A stretch of 64,000 nt of DNA, taken from Caenorhabditis elegans. Taxonomy: Eukaryota; Nematoda; Chromadorea; Rhabditida; Rhabditidae. The position numbers and the translations under genes were made by a program. Positions 22,690 through 33,900 of this stretch are shown here, piece after piece. The notes beneath the pieces were generated by a model that saw only the letters and a list, made by a program, of their open reading frames with translations, did no database searches and was not told the origin of the DNA. The DNA lies in assembly GCF_000002985.6 (NCBI RefSeq), contig NC_003281.10, positions 9,672,001 through 9,736,000 of the forward strand, read 5' to 3'. Position 1 is the stretch's first letter. The number at the start of each line of letters is the position of its first letter.

Positions 22690-22804
22690 TCAATTTCAGT
22701 GAGAACGTTATGTATTTTAAGAAGAAAAAAAAAAGAATAAATAAAAAAGTTCAGGGAACGGGGGATTCACAAAACCTTGATATGAGAGTATATAAAAATA
22801 GAGA

Positions 22805-23344
22805 TCATCCAGAGCAACCATGACATCCACAATGAACGCATTCGATAACACGCTCCGCATCAAGTTTGCTTTTTGGAACTCGACAGATGCACGCAGTGCC
22901 GAAATTACTGTCTCGAGTATTCACACATTTAACGCAACACAGGTTCTCGTATCCTTGCTTCTTCCATTTCGCGATAAGTGCTGCGTCAGCGAACTTGGCG
23001 GTTAAGCAGAATTCGTACAATTCACGGGAAATTTCAGCTTTCTTGTAGTACATGTCATAGACGTATCGTGATCGTTGGTGATGAATTCTGAAGAAAAAGG
23101 TACAAATTTAAATCAATTAATGGTTATTAATACCTGAAAATCGGCCAGTTAATTTCAGTTTTTCGCTTTCCTTCGTGTGGTTCTGTTTCGGCTTCACGCA
23201 TTTTCGCCTGAAATATATATTTTTGAAAAAGTTGTCCGAAGTTAAAAGAAGACTCACTTCGAACTGTTCTAGTGTGGGCTCGATCAAATCCCATCCCTCT
23301 GGTGGAGACTTTCGAACTCTTCGTAGTTTAGTGGCCAGTGACAT
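22805..23344 (-). CDS. bud-31: BUD31/G10 splicing factor
   Basis: Predicted 147 residues, matching the highly conserved G10/BUD31 family (about 144 in animals), a zinc-cluster subunit of the activated spliceosome. Three exons: 23258-23344, 23134-23207, 22805-23087 (444 nt). Visible: an RRVRK...[13 protein letters not shown]-terminus and a central H-QRSRY-YDMYYK helix. [13 protein letters not shown], the [10 protein letters not shown] stretch and the C-terminal HCGCHGCSG form the multi-Cys zinc region. A good acceptor (TTTTCAG) lies just upstream of the ATG, so it can be the trans-spliced first gene of an operon with set-3. The family assignment is essentially certain; the symbol is recalled. 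Confidence 0.97.
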
Positions 23345-24161
23345 TTTGAGCTGAAAATGAAAATCTAATGAGAAATGAACAAAACGAAAGGAAACAATGG
23401 GAAGGAATTGAATAATTATGTGAACAAATATATACGGAAAGTATTAAGTTCGATAGGAATCTAAAATTGATTCTTTTGCCCTTTAAAATCGAGAGAAATT
23501 AACCTGAAAACACAAAAAAAAGCCTCAAAAATAAACATATTTTTCGAAATGAAATTTGGTACGCAAACACCACACCGGACGAGCATTGTGCGTCAAATGT
23601 GGTGTAGAGTGCAGAATTTGAAATTGTTTCCTCTAAAAATTGTTTTTTCATTTTCTTTTTATTTTTCTCGACGTTTCGTATGGATTCTTTTGATTTAATT
23701 AATTTCTTTCTAATTATGAATTAGATTAATTATCGGATTTACTGAAATAATCAGCAATCTTCACGCACTTTCTGAAATTGACTTTAACTTTCGATCCAAA
23801 GCTTTGACTTCCCCCGGCAATTCGAATTCTTCAACCATTTAGTACTTTAAAACTAATTCTTGTTTGTTCAAATAGCTAAACGAGGTAAATGCTAGCCAAT
23901 ATGTTATCAAACCGCAACAAACTAAGTCAACTCGTGAACTATCGCTTATTGTATGCACAGGAGGGTCTCTCCGTGAGTAGAACGGTGTCCAGCCATTATA
24001 GCAAGTACAAGCCGCCACTTTTTTTCTCTTTTATTGATTTTCCGAATGATTCTTTATCAAGAATTATTTTCTTCAATAGAAAATTGGCAGTTACTAGATC
24101 GTTACTTTTAAATTTGCCTCACCGTTGATATTAAAATTATACAGCGATGTTTTCGAAAATC

Positions 24162-24187
24162 GTGACGTCACACGCGTCCTTGAAATT
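24162..24187 (+). repeat. 26-bp direct repeat, copy 1 (CRE-like core)
   Basis: Contains GTGACGTCACACGCG and continues to GAAATT. Identical to 25022-25047. The core TGACGTCA is the classic CREB/ATF palindrome; its function here is inferred only. Confidence 0.8.
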
Positions 24188-25021
24188 TTGAAGGCCGAGC
24201 GAGCTGTTTATTCGGAGCCGGATTAGTTTTTAGGATAGAAGGTCAAACGAATATTTGAATTTAGGCCTGAATTTTTAAAATAATAACTTGAATTTGAACG
24301 AGAAAGCCTTTCCTTTCCTAACTATATTTTCAATCTTCGATTTTTAATTTCTCCATCATATCCGCGTGCTCCGTTAGTAATCTGCTAATTATGATGCATC
24401 TGGTAGGTTTATTGAGTCTAACAAAGGTCAATTCCGAAGGGTTGCTCTCTTTCCTCCCTCTCTTTGCCACTTTATCGTTTGTTTGCCGTATGTGCTCTTG
24501 TGTTGATGCGTTATTTTCTAAAAATGTGTGAGGCTTTGTGATTTCTATATTTTAAGATTCATGAATATCATCAGCTCGAATAGGGTCCGTTTACACTATA
24601 TTACGCATTCTTAGGTATCAAATACAGTTTTAATGCACTTTAATTGTATTGCGCGTTGTTCGGTGTCAGATGCAGTTTTAATGTATGAAGTTTAATATTT
24701 ATTACTTTCTTATTTGAGAAGTGAATTTTTAGTTTTAGTAATGGACTCAAAATGATCTAAAATTTCGAAATTCCACAAAAAAATCAAGAAAGATCCAACT
24801 TTCGCTTTGCGGTTCTCATTTTAAAGCGAATTCGAACAATTCGCCGAAATCTTTTTAAAAAATCGGTTTTTTAAAAGTTGGATTTTTCAATCTTTCTCTA
24901 CTTTTTTTCGTTGTTTCTGATAGTGAATCTGAGACTAATTGTTTTAAAAGCAAAGTCACATGTCACACTCCTCCATTTTTAAATTTCTTCAGGGCTCACA
25001 GATAAGTAGATTTTTTTTAAT

Positions 25022-25047
25022 GTGACGTCACACGCGTCCTTGAAATT
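25022..25047 (+). repeat. 26-bp direct repeat, copy 2 (CRE-like core)
   Basis: Identical to 24162-24187, 860 bp further towards tlk-1. The surrounding sequence (poly-T before, GC-richer after) is loosely similar too, so a longer degraded duplication is possible. Confidence 0.8.
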
Positions 25048-27540
25048 ATGGCGGCACTCGGTACTGGGTACAAAAAAGCATTCAAATATTTTTCCCGCCA
25101 TTTTTCAAAATATTGGAGTCGCTTTCAAGGTCAGTCACATCTATAAAATGGGCGGAGCTAATACGTTTACATAAATTAGTTTCATTGTGTATCATTTTTT
25201 GGAATTATAGGTTTTTACAAATTTTTAAAAAGTTTCTTCCTCGAACCGTCTATAAAAGAATATACAAAAAAAAACATAGAATCGAGCAAAAAAGTTGGCA
25301 TTGAGAAAAAAATAGGGTAGTAGTAGTGCATTATTCTCTGAAATCAGAGCAGTCTCTAACTTTTCCATCTCGTCTATCTGCACCGTCCGTACGGAGCATG
25401 ATGTCTCTTGCCTCCTGTTGCGGTCGTCCGGTCCTGAATGGCTACTTGGATGCTGCTGCAACTCCGTCTGCGCCTATTCTTCGCTTCTTCATCTATCGTC
25501 TCTCGTTCACTTGCGCTCACTTGCTAAATGATGGCCGATTGCAATGTATAACCTTCGTTGATCATCGTCTCTTCGCTCGTCACGCTCTCTGTTTTTTGTC
25601 TCCCACTAGGCCTTTGCCTCCTACTCTCCCAATTCACATTTATACACGACACAAGATGATTTGGCGCCTTTTTTTTTCAAAAAATGTATTTTTTTTGTTT
25701 CTACGATCCATCACCCATCGCCGATACAAATTTTTTTCTATTGGAAGTGTATTATAATTTGATTGTAGTTTTAGATTCGACATGCATTTTTTGAAAAAAA
25801 AAACTTGCTTCGCTTTTTTTTTAAAAAAGAGTTTCGTTTTCACTGTTCTCTTCTTCTTTTCGAAATACTCCGTAGTTTTCCTCTCAAAAATTTTCATTCG
25901 CTAACTCTACAGTACCACAATTTCAAATCGCATAGTTTCGCGCGCGCGCAGGTCTCGCCACGAACACAGTTAGTGAAGAGTCTCATGCAAAAACAAGCAC
26001 ATATAGTTCATTTTGTCTACCGCCCCAAGAGTCGTTGTTTTCGATTTTTTTTGCGTCGTCTCTTCTACTTTTTCATTCCTCGATCAAAAGAGAAGAAGTG
26101 TGGGTTTCTGTGACGCAGGAGGAGATGGCATTGTTGGCCGTATGTTCCTTATGATTTGTATCGATTAGTGTGTGTATGTGTGTGAAAGCAGTCAATGAAA
26201 CAACGTTGCCCTCTAGGCCCCGCCCATTTTGCCCTGTCGTTATTTATTGTCCATCGTGTTACTTTCCTAGTTAATAATCATGTTTCAGTGATGACGGAGG
26301 TTTGAATAATAGTTATTTTAAAACATTTGAATTTAACTGACGTACTTATAATTTCAAAGAGAGTAGATTTTGCGGATTGTTTGTTGAATAAATAAAAAAA
26401 ATGGCCCAAAATTCTCTCAAAAATAAAAAAAAATGTTATGCACGAGAGAAAATTCGAAAAAAAGGAGCCAGATTTTTGAACATTTTTCCGTTAAAATTTT
26501 TTCAAAATTCTGTTTTTTGAGACAGTTTTAGTCAATTTGAGTGAAAAATCTCCACGAACTACTCCTAATTGAAATTTCAATTCCATTTTGTTGACAGTTA
26601 ACTTTATTTTAAACGTATTATTTATTTTTCTCTTCTTTGTTTCTCAATAGTCATAAATAAAACAAATTTTTATCGGTCGGAAAAAAGTTGATAAGTGATG
26701 ATTTCGATGGCTTTAGAAATGGAGTGCCAAACACGCGAAGAAAAAGATGTTCTCGTGGTCGCCCCTTCCTCCTTCCTTCCGTCGGTTTCTATCCGTTTCT
26801 CCTCATTTGTTATCATCTTTTTCAGTTAAATTTGTGAGCGCAAAGCGGCAAGAAGTTGATGTCCTTCGACACCGCGCTCTCCGTTCTTCATCTTCACCAC
26901 TCTGTGCCTCTTTTTTCTATGTTTCTCTTCGTCTTACACGCTCTCTCACTCTCACCTCGCCGGGCACTACGTACAGATGGTTCTTTTTTGTCCCGTTCGC
27001 TATTTCATTTTTTGTATATTTGAAAAAATCTATTTAACGTTTTCCACAATTTAAATTGTTCTATATTTTTCTTTAAAACTTTTTGAATCACATTTTAAAT
27101 TAGACTATCTTAAGTGCGGGAATTAAATTTCTATAGCAACCGTAATCGTACGTGTCATCTGAATTTCTAGTCAACTACTACGTCGTCTAAGTTTAACGTT
27201 TTTGTTTGTGCCACGATAGTCGTTGTGTGGTTCTGCCGCCTTGTTTTTTTTTGGAGGCAAAAAGATTTTTTCTAGATGGGCGATGGGAGGGCACGAGAAT
27301 ACAAAGGTTCTATTGCTATATGGATGATGGTCATGTGACGGAGGAAGTTTTCGCACACTTTCTCTCACATTTGAACTATTTTATACACTTACTTCGAAAC
27401 ATTGATTTTTTAGAACTTCTATTAAAATTATATTGAGTAGTTTCCAAAATAAAAGTGGCACTGTTTCCTATTTATTATCAATTTTTCTTTAATGTTTTAC
27501 TTTTTTCGAAATTTTGAAATGACAGAGTTTCTGCGTGATG

Positions 27541-27740
27541 GTGGTGAACATCGGCCGCGGCCACGACCGCGACGCAGCTGCGAGCGGACCGGTTCAAACA
27601 AAAAAGTTTGTTTTATTTTGTTTTTCGCCCAGACCGCATGATTTATCATGAAAATTAAAAATTGCGTGTTTTCAATTAAAAAATATAATTTTTTTGAGCC
27701 GCTCCTCTCGCAGCTGTGTCGCGGCAGAGGTTCACACCCC
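27541..27740. repeat. GC-rich inverted repeat before tlk-1 exon 1
   Basis: The left arm (27541-27595) includes GCGACGCAGCTGCGAG. The right arm (27695-27739), read in reverse complement, includes GCGACACAGCTGCGAG. The arms also share GGTG(TG)AAC at the outer ends, and the left arm carries an extra GC-rich block. The loop is AT-rich. Probably a MITE ending about 140 bp before the tlk-1 acceptor. Confidence 0.7.
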
Positions 27741-27993
27741 ACTTGCAGAAAGTCTATCATTTCAAAATATATGAAACTGTGAAAGTCCATCTGTTTGCAC
27801 AATCTTTGTTTCTTTTTTGTCCTTCTTCCTCTCAAAATTGTTTAAATGATTTTTTTAACAAATTCAATTTTTTTCAGAACCTCCTCGGATCGAATCGTTA
27901 ATCAAGAAAGACTCTCTTCTTGACAAATTCATCCCATTGGGTTGTGCCTATCGATCTGTCACTGACACCGTCATCGTCGTCTTCACAACAACA

Positions 27994-30900
27994 ATGTCGA
28001 TGTTGTCAATGGACGGTATCGTCGCAGGAGGCGGAAGCAGCAGTGGTGGCGGAGAACGAAGTTTCGTATTAGAGCAAAAGATGTTCAATACGGGCCCACA
28101 GAACAAAGCTTTACCAACGGTATGTTCATTTCATTGATTCACTGCCAATCTATAGTGTTAGTTGTTGACTTGAATTCTACTTTATGTGTGGTACGCGAAG
28201 GGAATCGTAAATCATTCGGTGTAGGCGTGATGACTGCACACTCACACTGTCAACCTGTGTGAACCGACACACATGGATCAGGCAATCTCTTCTTTAACCC
28301 CACAAAACACTCTTTGACACACAAATAACGCGCACGGACTGACTGCCACGACATTGCATACGCACACGGCGGAGACGCTCACTCCTCTTCCAACACATCC
28401 GCACTCACACGCACTCACATTCACTTAAACAACACAAAACGCTAACCAACCGTCGTCGAAAGCGACTCGGTGTTTGGCTTGGCCCCTGGACTGCTTTCTT
28501 CTTCTTTCTCCCCATCCCCGTCGTCGTCGGTTGTGAACAGGGCAAACGGCGACGACAATGCGGACGTCGTTGGCTAAACCAATTTTTCTCATTCGGGTCC
28601 CTCTTCTTCCGTCAATTCATAAATCTCTCTGTCAATCTCACATTAAACAGTTGCGAGAGGAAAAACCAAATTTGTAGTTTTCGGGTTATGTGTCTTTCAA
28701 ATTATCGCAGCGTTAGGTTTTTTTTTTTTTTTTTTTTTTAATTTTAATTTTCAGTTCTGAACTTTTTCTTATTCCCCATCCCTCACAGATTCAGTTCACT
28801 TCTCGTCATGAACTTCTCAAGAAAACGGATAATTTAGTCATCTCAAAGCTGTCACTCGTTGAGCAATTCTTTCTTCTTTTGCATCACCTCCGAAATTGGA
28901 ATTCTTGTTTTTTTCTTGGCAATTTTTGCATTGAATCTCCGTTCACTCATGGTTGCTGGCTACTTTGAAGATTCGTCATCTCGTACATTTTAAAAAGATT
29001 CCGGAACTTTCTGAGACAACTACCCAAAAATTACAACTCATGGTTTCTCTCACGTTAAAAGCTTTTCCGGATAGCAGCTGCCCCGTACACCTGTCGAGGA
29101 TGATGGTGATACTGTATTATTGTCAATGACACATGGTCACAAATCATTGCTATTCACCTTGTGAGAAGGACAAAGTGGGAATTTATGGAAAGTATGTGAT
29201 GATAAGAATTATGTGGGATTGTCGGCTTGATAATTTGTTGGAGAGAAGCAAAAACGAAAAAGAATGCCGATCCCGTTCCTAGTTTTCTGTATATACATTC
29301 AATACATGATAGAAACAGCGAGACGATATGATGTTGTCGTTTTCCTATTTATCTCCTCATTCTATCCCAGTCTATCGATTCTAATGTGTATCTATCGGTT
29401 TATTTGTGTTCTTTTTGCAGTGTCTCCACCCCCACCTATGATTTCTTCTTCTTTTCTATCCGCACTCTGCGTCTTTTCCATTTTCTTCTTCCTCCTCGTT
29501 CGCTGTTGCTGCATGGTTCACGAGTTTTTTTTTGAAAATGACTGCTCTTCACAACATTTATACCAGCTTTCTTGCCTAAAAGGTGTAGAAAATATAACAT
29601 TAGAACTGTGTCTCTTCATCACAGAAACACACTTCTTCTCGCATTCTCTACGTCTCTTTGCACCTAGTGTACTCGTCTGCGGTCGTTTTCCTTCGTTCGT
29701 CCAATGGTTCGTTCATCGGCTTTTCTTTGTTTTTTTCTCTGTCAAACAGATGTATTCTGGAGTGAAGGAAGAGCCTGAAGATGAAAAAGAGTGCTCTTAC
29801 TCGTCGCCTTAAGCAAAGTAGGGCGCCGGGCGACAACGACGTCTTTATCCATTCTCTATGCTCCGAGTGCGTATTTCGTTTCCGCTCTCATACTCGTGTG
29901 GGTCCTAAAGAGGAGGAGCCGTCGCCGAGACATCGCCTTCCTATTCAACACATTTTTTTTGCGTAGCATGGTGTAGCGATGGTGGTTGTTTGGGAGGGGC
30001 GGGAAAAGGGTCCGTCTCAGTTGCCCCTCCTGGTGTGTGTGTTTCGACCTCTTCGATTCATTTGCCTCCTCTCTTCGCCGTTTCTTTGCCTCCTCTTCGC
30101 TCCTCGTTTCCGACTTGATATATTTCGCTTTATGCGATCGTGTCGCGCGTTTTTTTTCTTTTGCAATCCATTCGGATGGTCATGGTTTTTACAAATAAAA
30201 GTTGATATTTTCCACATACAAAGTACTCTCGTCTCCTTTCTACTTCGAACCAACTAACTACCATCATCCATTGCCCGTCATCACATGTGTGTTTACCGTT
30301 ATCAAACACCAAAGAGGAAGGCCGAATTGCAATATGGTTGGCTTTGCTATGTGCTGCTCCTACCACTGCTCATTTGTTTTGTCGCCCTTCCAATCGATTT
30401 GAACACCTCCTCCCCCTTTCATTTTTATTTATATCCTATATAAGGCTCTGATTGTTGGTTGTTTCGACGCACATGTGTTTTCCCTGTTGAGTATAATTAG
30501 TTGGCCGGGTGACGTATATGTGAGCCTTTCGGACATCTTCTGCTGTTTGTGTGTATGTGTGTGAAGACATTTAGCTTTTGCTGCCACTCTCAAATAACTA
30601 CAAATCTGGTTCCCTTTGCTTGGGTTTTGGTTTCACTTTCTATTGGCCCCCGCTCAATACTTCTCTGTTCATGTGGTCGCATCTTGATGTCCCCACCTCG
30701 ACCGACGCATGCATCGATTCAATTTTGCCTCTATCACGCGCCTACTCCGAATTTCAGCAGCCCGCTGCAACCACTACGGATAATGGCGTGTGCTTCATTG
30801 AGGTGTTGAAAGCGCAAACAGCGCTCTTGACAAAAAGGCGGTCTCCTCCTCCTTCTCGTTCCACTCTATACTCTTACTTTCTTTTCGTCTACCCTCCCGT

Positions 30901-33900
30901 TGCTCCTTTCCGTCTCGATTCCTCGCATGTGCGTTTTTTTTTGTTCTGTCCTCCCTCTTGTGTTGATCCGAACAATTTTCATTTTTTGTGGCGGCGATTT
31001 GCGAGAAATATGTCTCCGACTCTGGGGGATTGCATACTCTTCTTCCAACCTTTCGCTTGATGTTTTATATGTTTTATATGTATTCCTCTCCGATCCCTTG
31101 CACACCTATAAACTGTAAAACTTTTTCGAATCGATTGCAAATTGAGAAATGATATGTGATGGTGAGATGCGTAGTGCTTTTTTTGTCTTGCTTTCCATGT
31201 CATACCGACCACTGTGTTGCTTGCAGCCATCATGATGCGTCGTCTCTGGGTTAGTAGTAGCAGAGTGTGGTGAGAGAGAGAAAAGGGTTGATTTGATGGC
31301 GAGATGAGAGTATTCAACACACACGGAAATAAAAGAGGAATATGTAGAAGATGTTGAGTTGTTGGAGGCAGGCGAAACAGAGACATACACAAAACAAAAT
31401 GATTATTGGACTTTGTGACTGCTCCTGCTGCTGCTCTTTTCTACCTCCACTTCTAGTTCTTCTTCTTTTTTGTCTTTTCATATTCATTTTCCTTTTCGGC
31501 TTTGTGTTTTGCTCACTTTTGTTGTTCTTGTTTCTTATTGATTGGGATAAAAATATTGATGATCACCATTAGTAAGATTACAACGTACATAAATGTGCCA
31601 CCAGTCTGTCGCTTTAGTACTTCTTATCAGTTTTACGAGAGTTTTCTTTTTTTTTCAATTCGAATTTCATAGTAGAAATATGAAACTCTTTCTGCTAAAT
31701 GAGAGCTAAATAAGTTCACCGGAAAAACTCTGGCGTCCGCGCCATGTCCCTTTTCACGGCTGTCGTCGTCGCCCCGGGATCTCTGATTCTCTCAACTTTT
31801 TGTGTGCTCCTTGTGTCCCTCGCCGTCTTGTGTCTCTTGTGATAGCATGTTGTTTATGCGCGCGTTGCACTCATCATCAGAGACAGATTTTAATAGATTT
31901 CGTGGCCCGCGTCCCCCCTCTATTGAGCACACTCTCCTCTACTGCTGCTTTTCTGGAGCCGTGTGTGTGTGTGTGCGTCCTCTCCTAATTTGGCATAATA
32001 TCTAATCCAGGGAACTGACTGGGGGCAATGTTCTTTCTTTTTCCTCACCGCCGCCTTTTCTTTTCTTTTTCTCATCCTCTTCTTCTACTTCTTCCTTGTT
32101 TTCCCCTATCCATAGTGTTGTCATCTCCGCTGTCGTCCTCTCTACTTATTCGTCGTTTTCTTCTCCTTTTTTTTGGTTTTGCTGGGTTAGACCAGATGCA
32201 GAGTGTATGTATTTGTATGTCTCTCTCATCGCTCTCTTCGTTTTTTGTCATCTCTAGACACTACTGTCGCCTGTTCTCTTTTTCTCTATCGTCATTCGGA
32301 GCGTTCATATGTATTTTCTCCCTGTATATAATTTAAAAGTAAGCGCGTTGAGATGGGAGAATGAGATTCCGAGTGGTGGTTCGCTCACGTTTTTTAATGA
32401 ATCAGGACTTGCTGTTGGTAGTGTAAAATGATTATTGAGATGAGAAAAATAAATAGATAAACTTGTGATGCTTCTTGATTGGGCACACTTCCTTGATCTA
32501 TAATTTCTTTCTTGGTTCAGGAGGCAGAAATTGTCTCCAGCGAGAATCGTTTTCCGAAATTGTCATGCTGGCCTCCTGCTTTGTGATGATGACGTCATAC
32601 GGTGTCCTACCAATGTGCTCGCCTTTCCTTCTTCTTCTTCTTCATCGCCTTCTTTTCTCTTTTATTTTCTCTTTGTAGAATATGTGTATTTGGGTTGTGC
32701 TCTGGTTTCTCTGTCGTCTTGCATCTCTCTCTCACACATTCCGAAATGGGTTTCGAGTGTGTGCGAGTTTTGATTTCAAACTGTTGTTGTTGAGACGTCA
32801 CTTTTATTTCTTTTATTTTTTAGTTTTAATCAATTCTCTAAATTAGTAATATATTCCAATTTACAGGTCCAGAGCAGCGGTTCATCATCGAATCACGCTC
32901 CGATCGTCGGCGAGTCTCCACTCGGCACTGTGAGCAGCACAATGGCTACCGGTGATACGGGTCGTGTTGGAGTAAGTTATCGCATTTTTTGGAAAATTTT
33001 GGCATGTCAGGCGCACGATGATTTTCTGAGCGGGTCTCGTCACGATCTAGTTGTCGCTAAATGTCTCAGTTTTGCAGAGAAAGTTAGGCTTTATCATGCC
33101 AAATTTAGTTCCTAGCATCACAACGATATTTCGAAAGCTTTTTCACTAGTAAAATCCGATTCTCTGTAAAAAAAAAGTGGAGAATTAGTCATTTTGAGGT
33201 CAGCTTTGTTATACTGACAGGTTCAAAGCACGGTTCTCTTATACTAAGAGTTTTCGCGCATCGTTCTCCTCTTCCTCAACCGAGTAGCCATGTCGTTTGC
33301 CGCCCGTCATGTTTTTATTTTCTGCTAGGGCGAGTTAAGGGGGGTGGCTATATGCCCGTCGTCCTCCTCTGCTGTCCCGGGCCTCCCGCATTTCTACTCA
33401 CTCTCTCTCTCGCTCATTCTACCGATTGATTGAACGAACGGATGGAAAGAAGGAAAAGGGTAGTAAGGGGCGCCATAAGCGGCACTATTTTTCTCGCACA
33501 CATACATACACACTTTCGTCTCATTTCAATTCGATCACGAGTAGCAATCTGAATAGACGCTTTCTCATTGATTGATTTTCGACTATTTTCTTTACTAAAA
33601 ATTTATTTTTCAGAACGTGACCTATATGAGTTCCGGAATGCTCGGTGCAACACAGTTTATGCCACAAAATTCAAGTCATCCATCAACGTCTGTAATGATG
33701 CAACAGGTACCACCACAAAACGGTGGTGCAACACGTTCATCACCAACTGAGATGCAACAGTGTATGCAGGCAATGTCAGAAGACTCGATAGAAATGCGGG
33801 ATTATAATTCTGGAGTTCATCATATGCATCCTCATCAAATGCAAATGCAACAGCAGCAGCAACATCATCAGCAGCAATACAATATGTCGTATCATAATCA

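Larger units (their letters stand above)
23345..27993 (+). promoter_or_regulatory. tlk-1 upstream region and 5' leader
   Basis: No protein gene is supported. The minus-strand side near 23345-23800 would hold the bud-31 promoter; the rest lies upstream of tlk-1. Noted: a 26-bp direct repeat with a palindromic TGACGTCA core (24162, 25022), an imperfect tandem repeat at about 24610-24700, a (CG)n run near 25942, C/T-rich DNA from about 25300 on, and a GC-rich inverted repeat at 27541-27740. A good acceptor at 27877 starts the first tlk-1 exon, leaving a 116-nt untranslated leader before the ATG at 27994; that acceptor could be cis- or SL1 trans-spliced. Confidence 0.5.

Noticed and set aside
29264-29812. 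182-codon plus frame in tlk-1 intron 1
   Set aside because: Hydrophobic, Phe/Ser/Leu-rich product of pyrimidine-rich DNA. The last 20 codons after CAAACAG (MYSGVKEEPEDE..) look exon-like but have no donor before the stop.
30549-31118. Overlapping plus-strand frames in tlk-1 intron 1
   Set aside because: Same pyrimidine-skew artefact; several frames open at once and no splice pattern.
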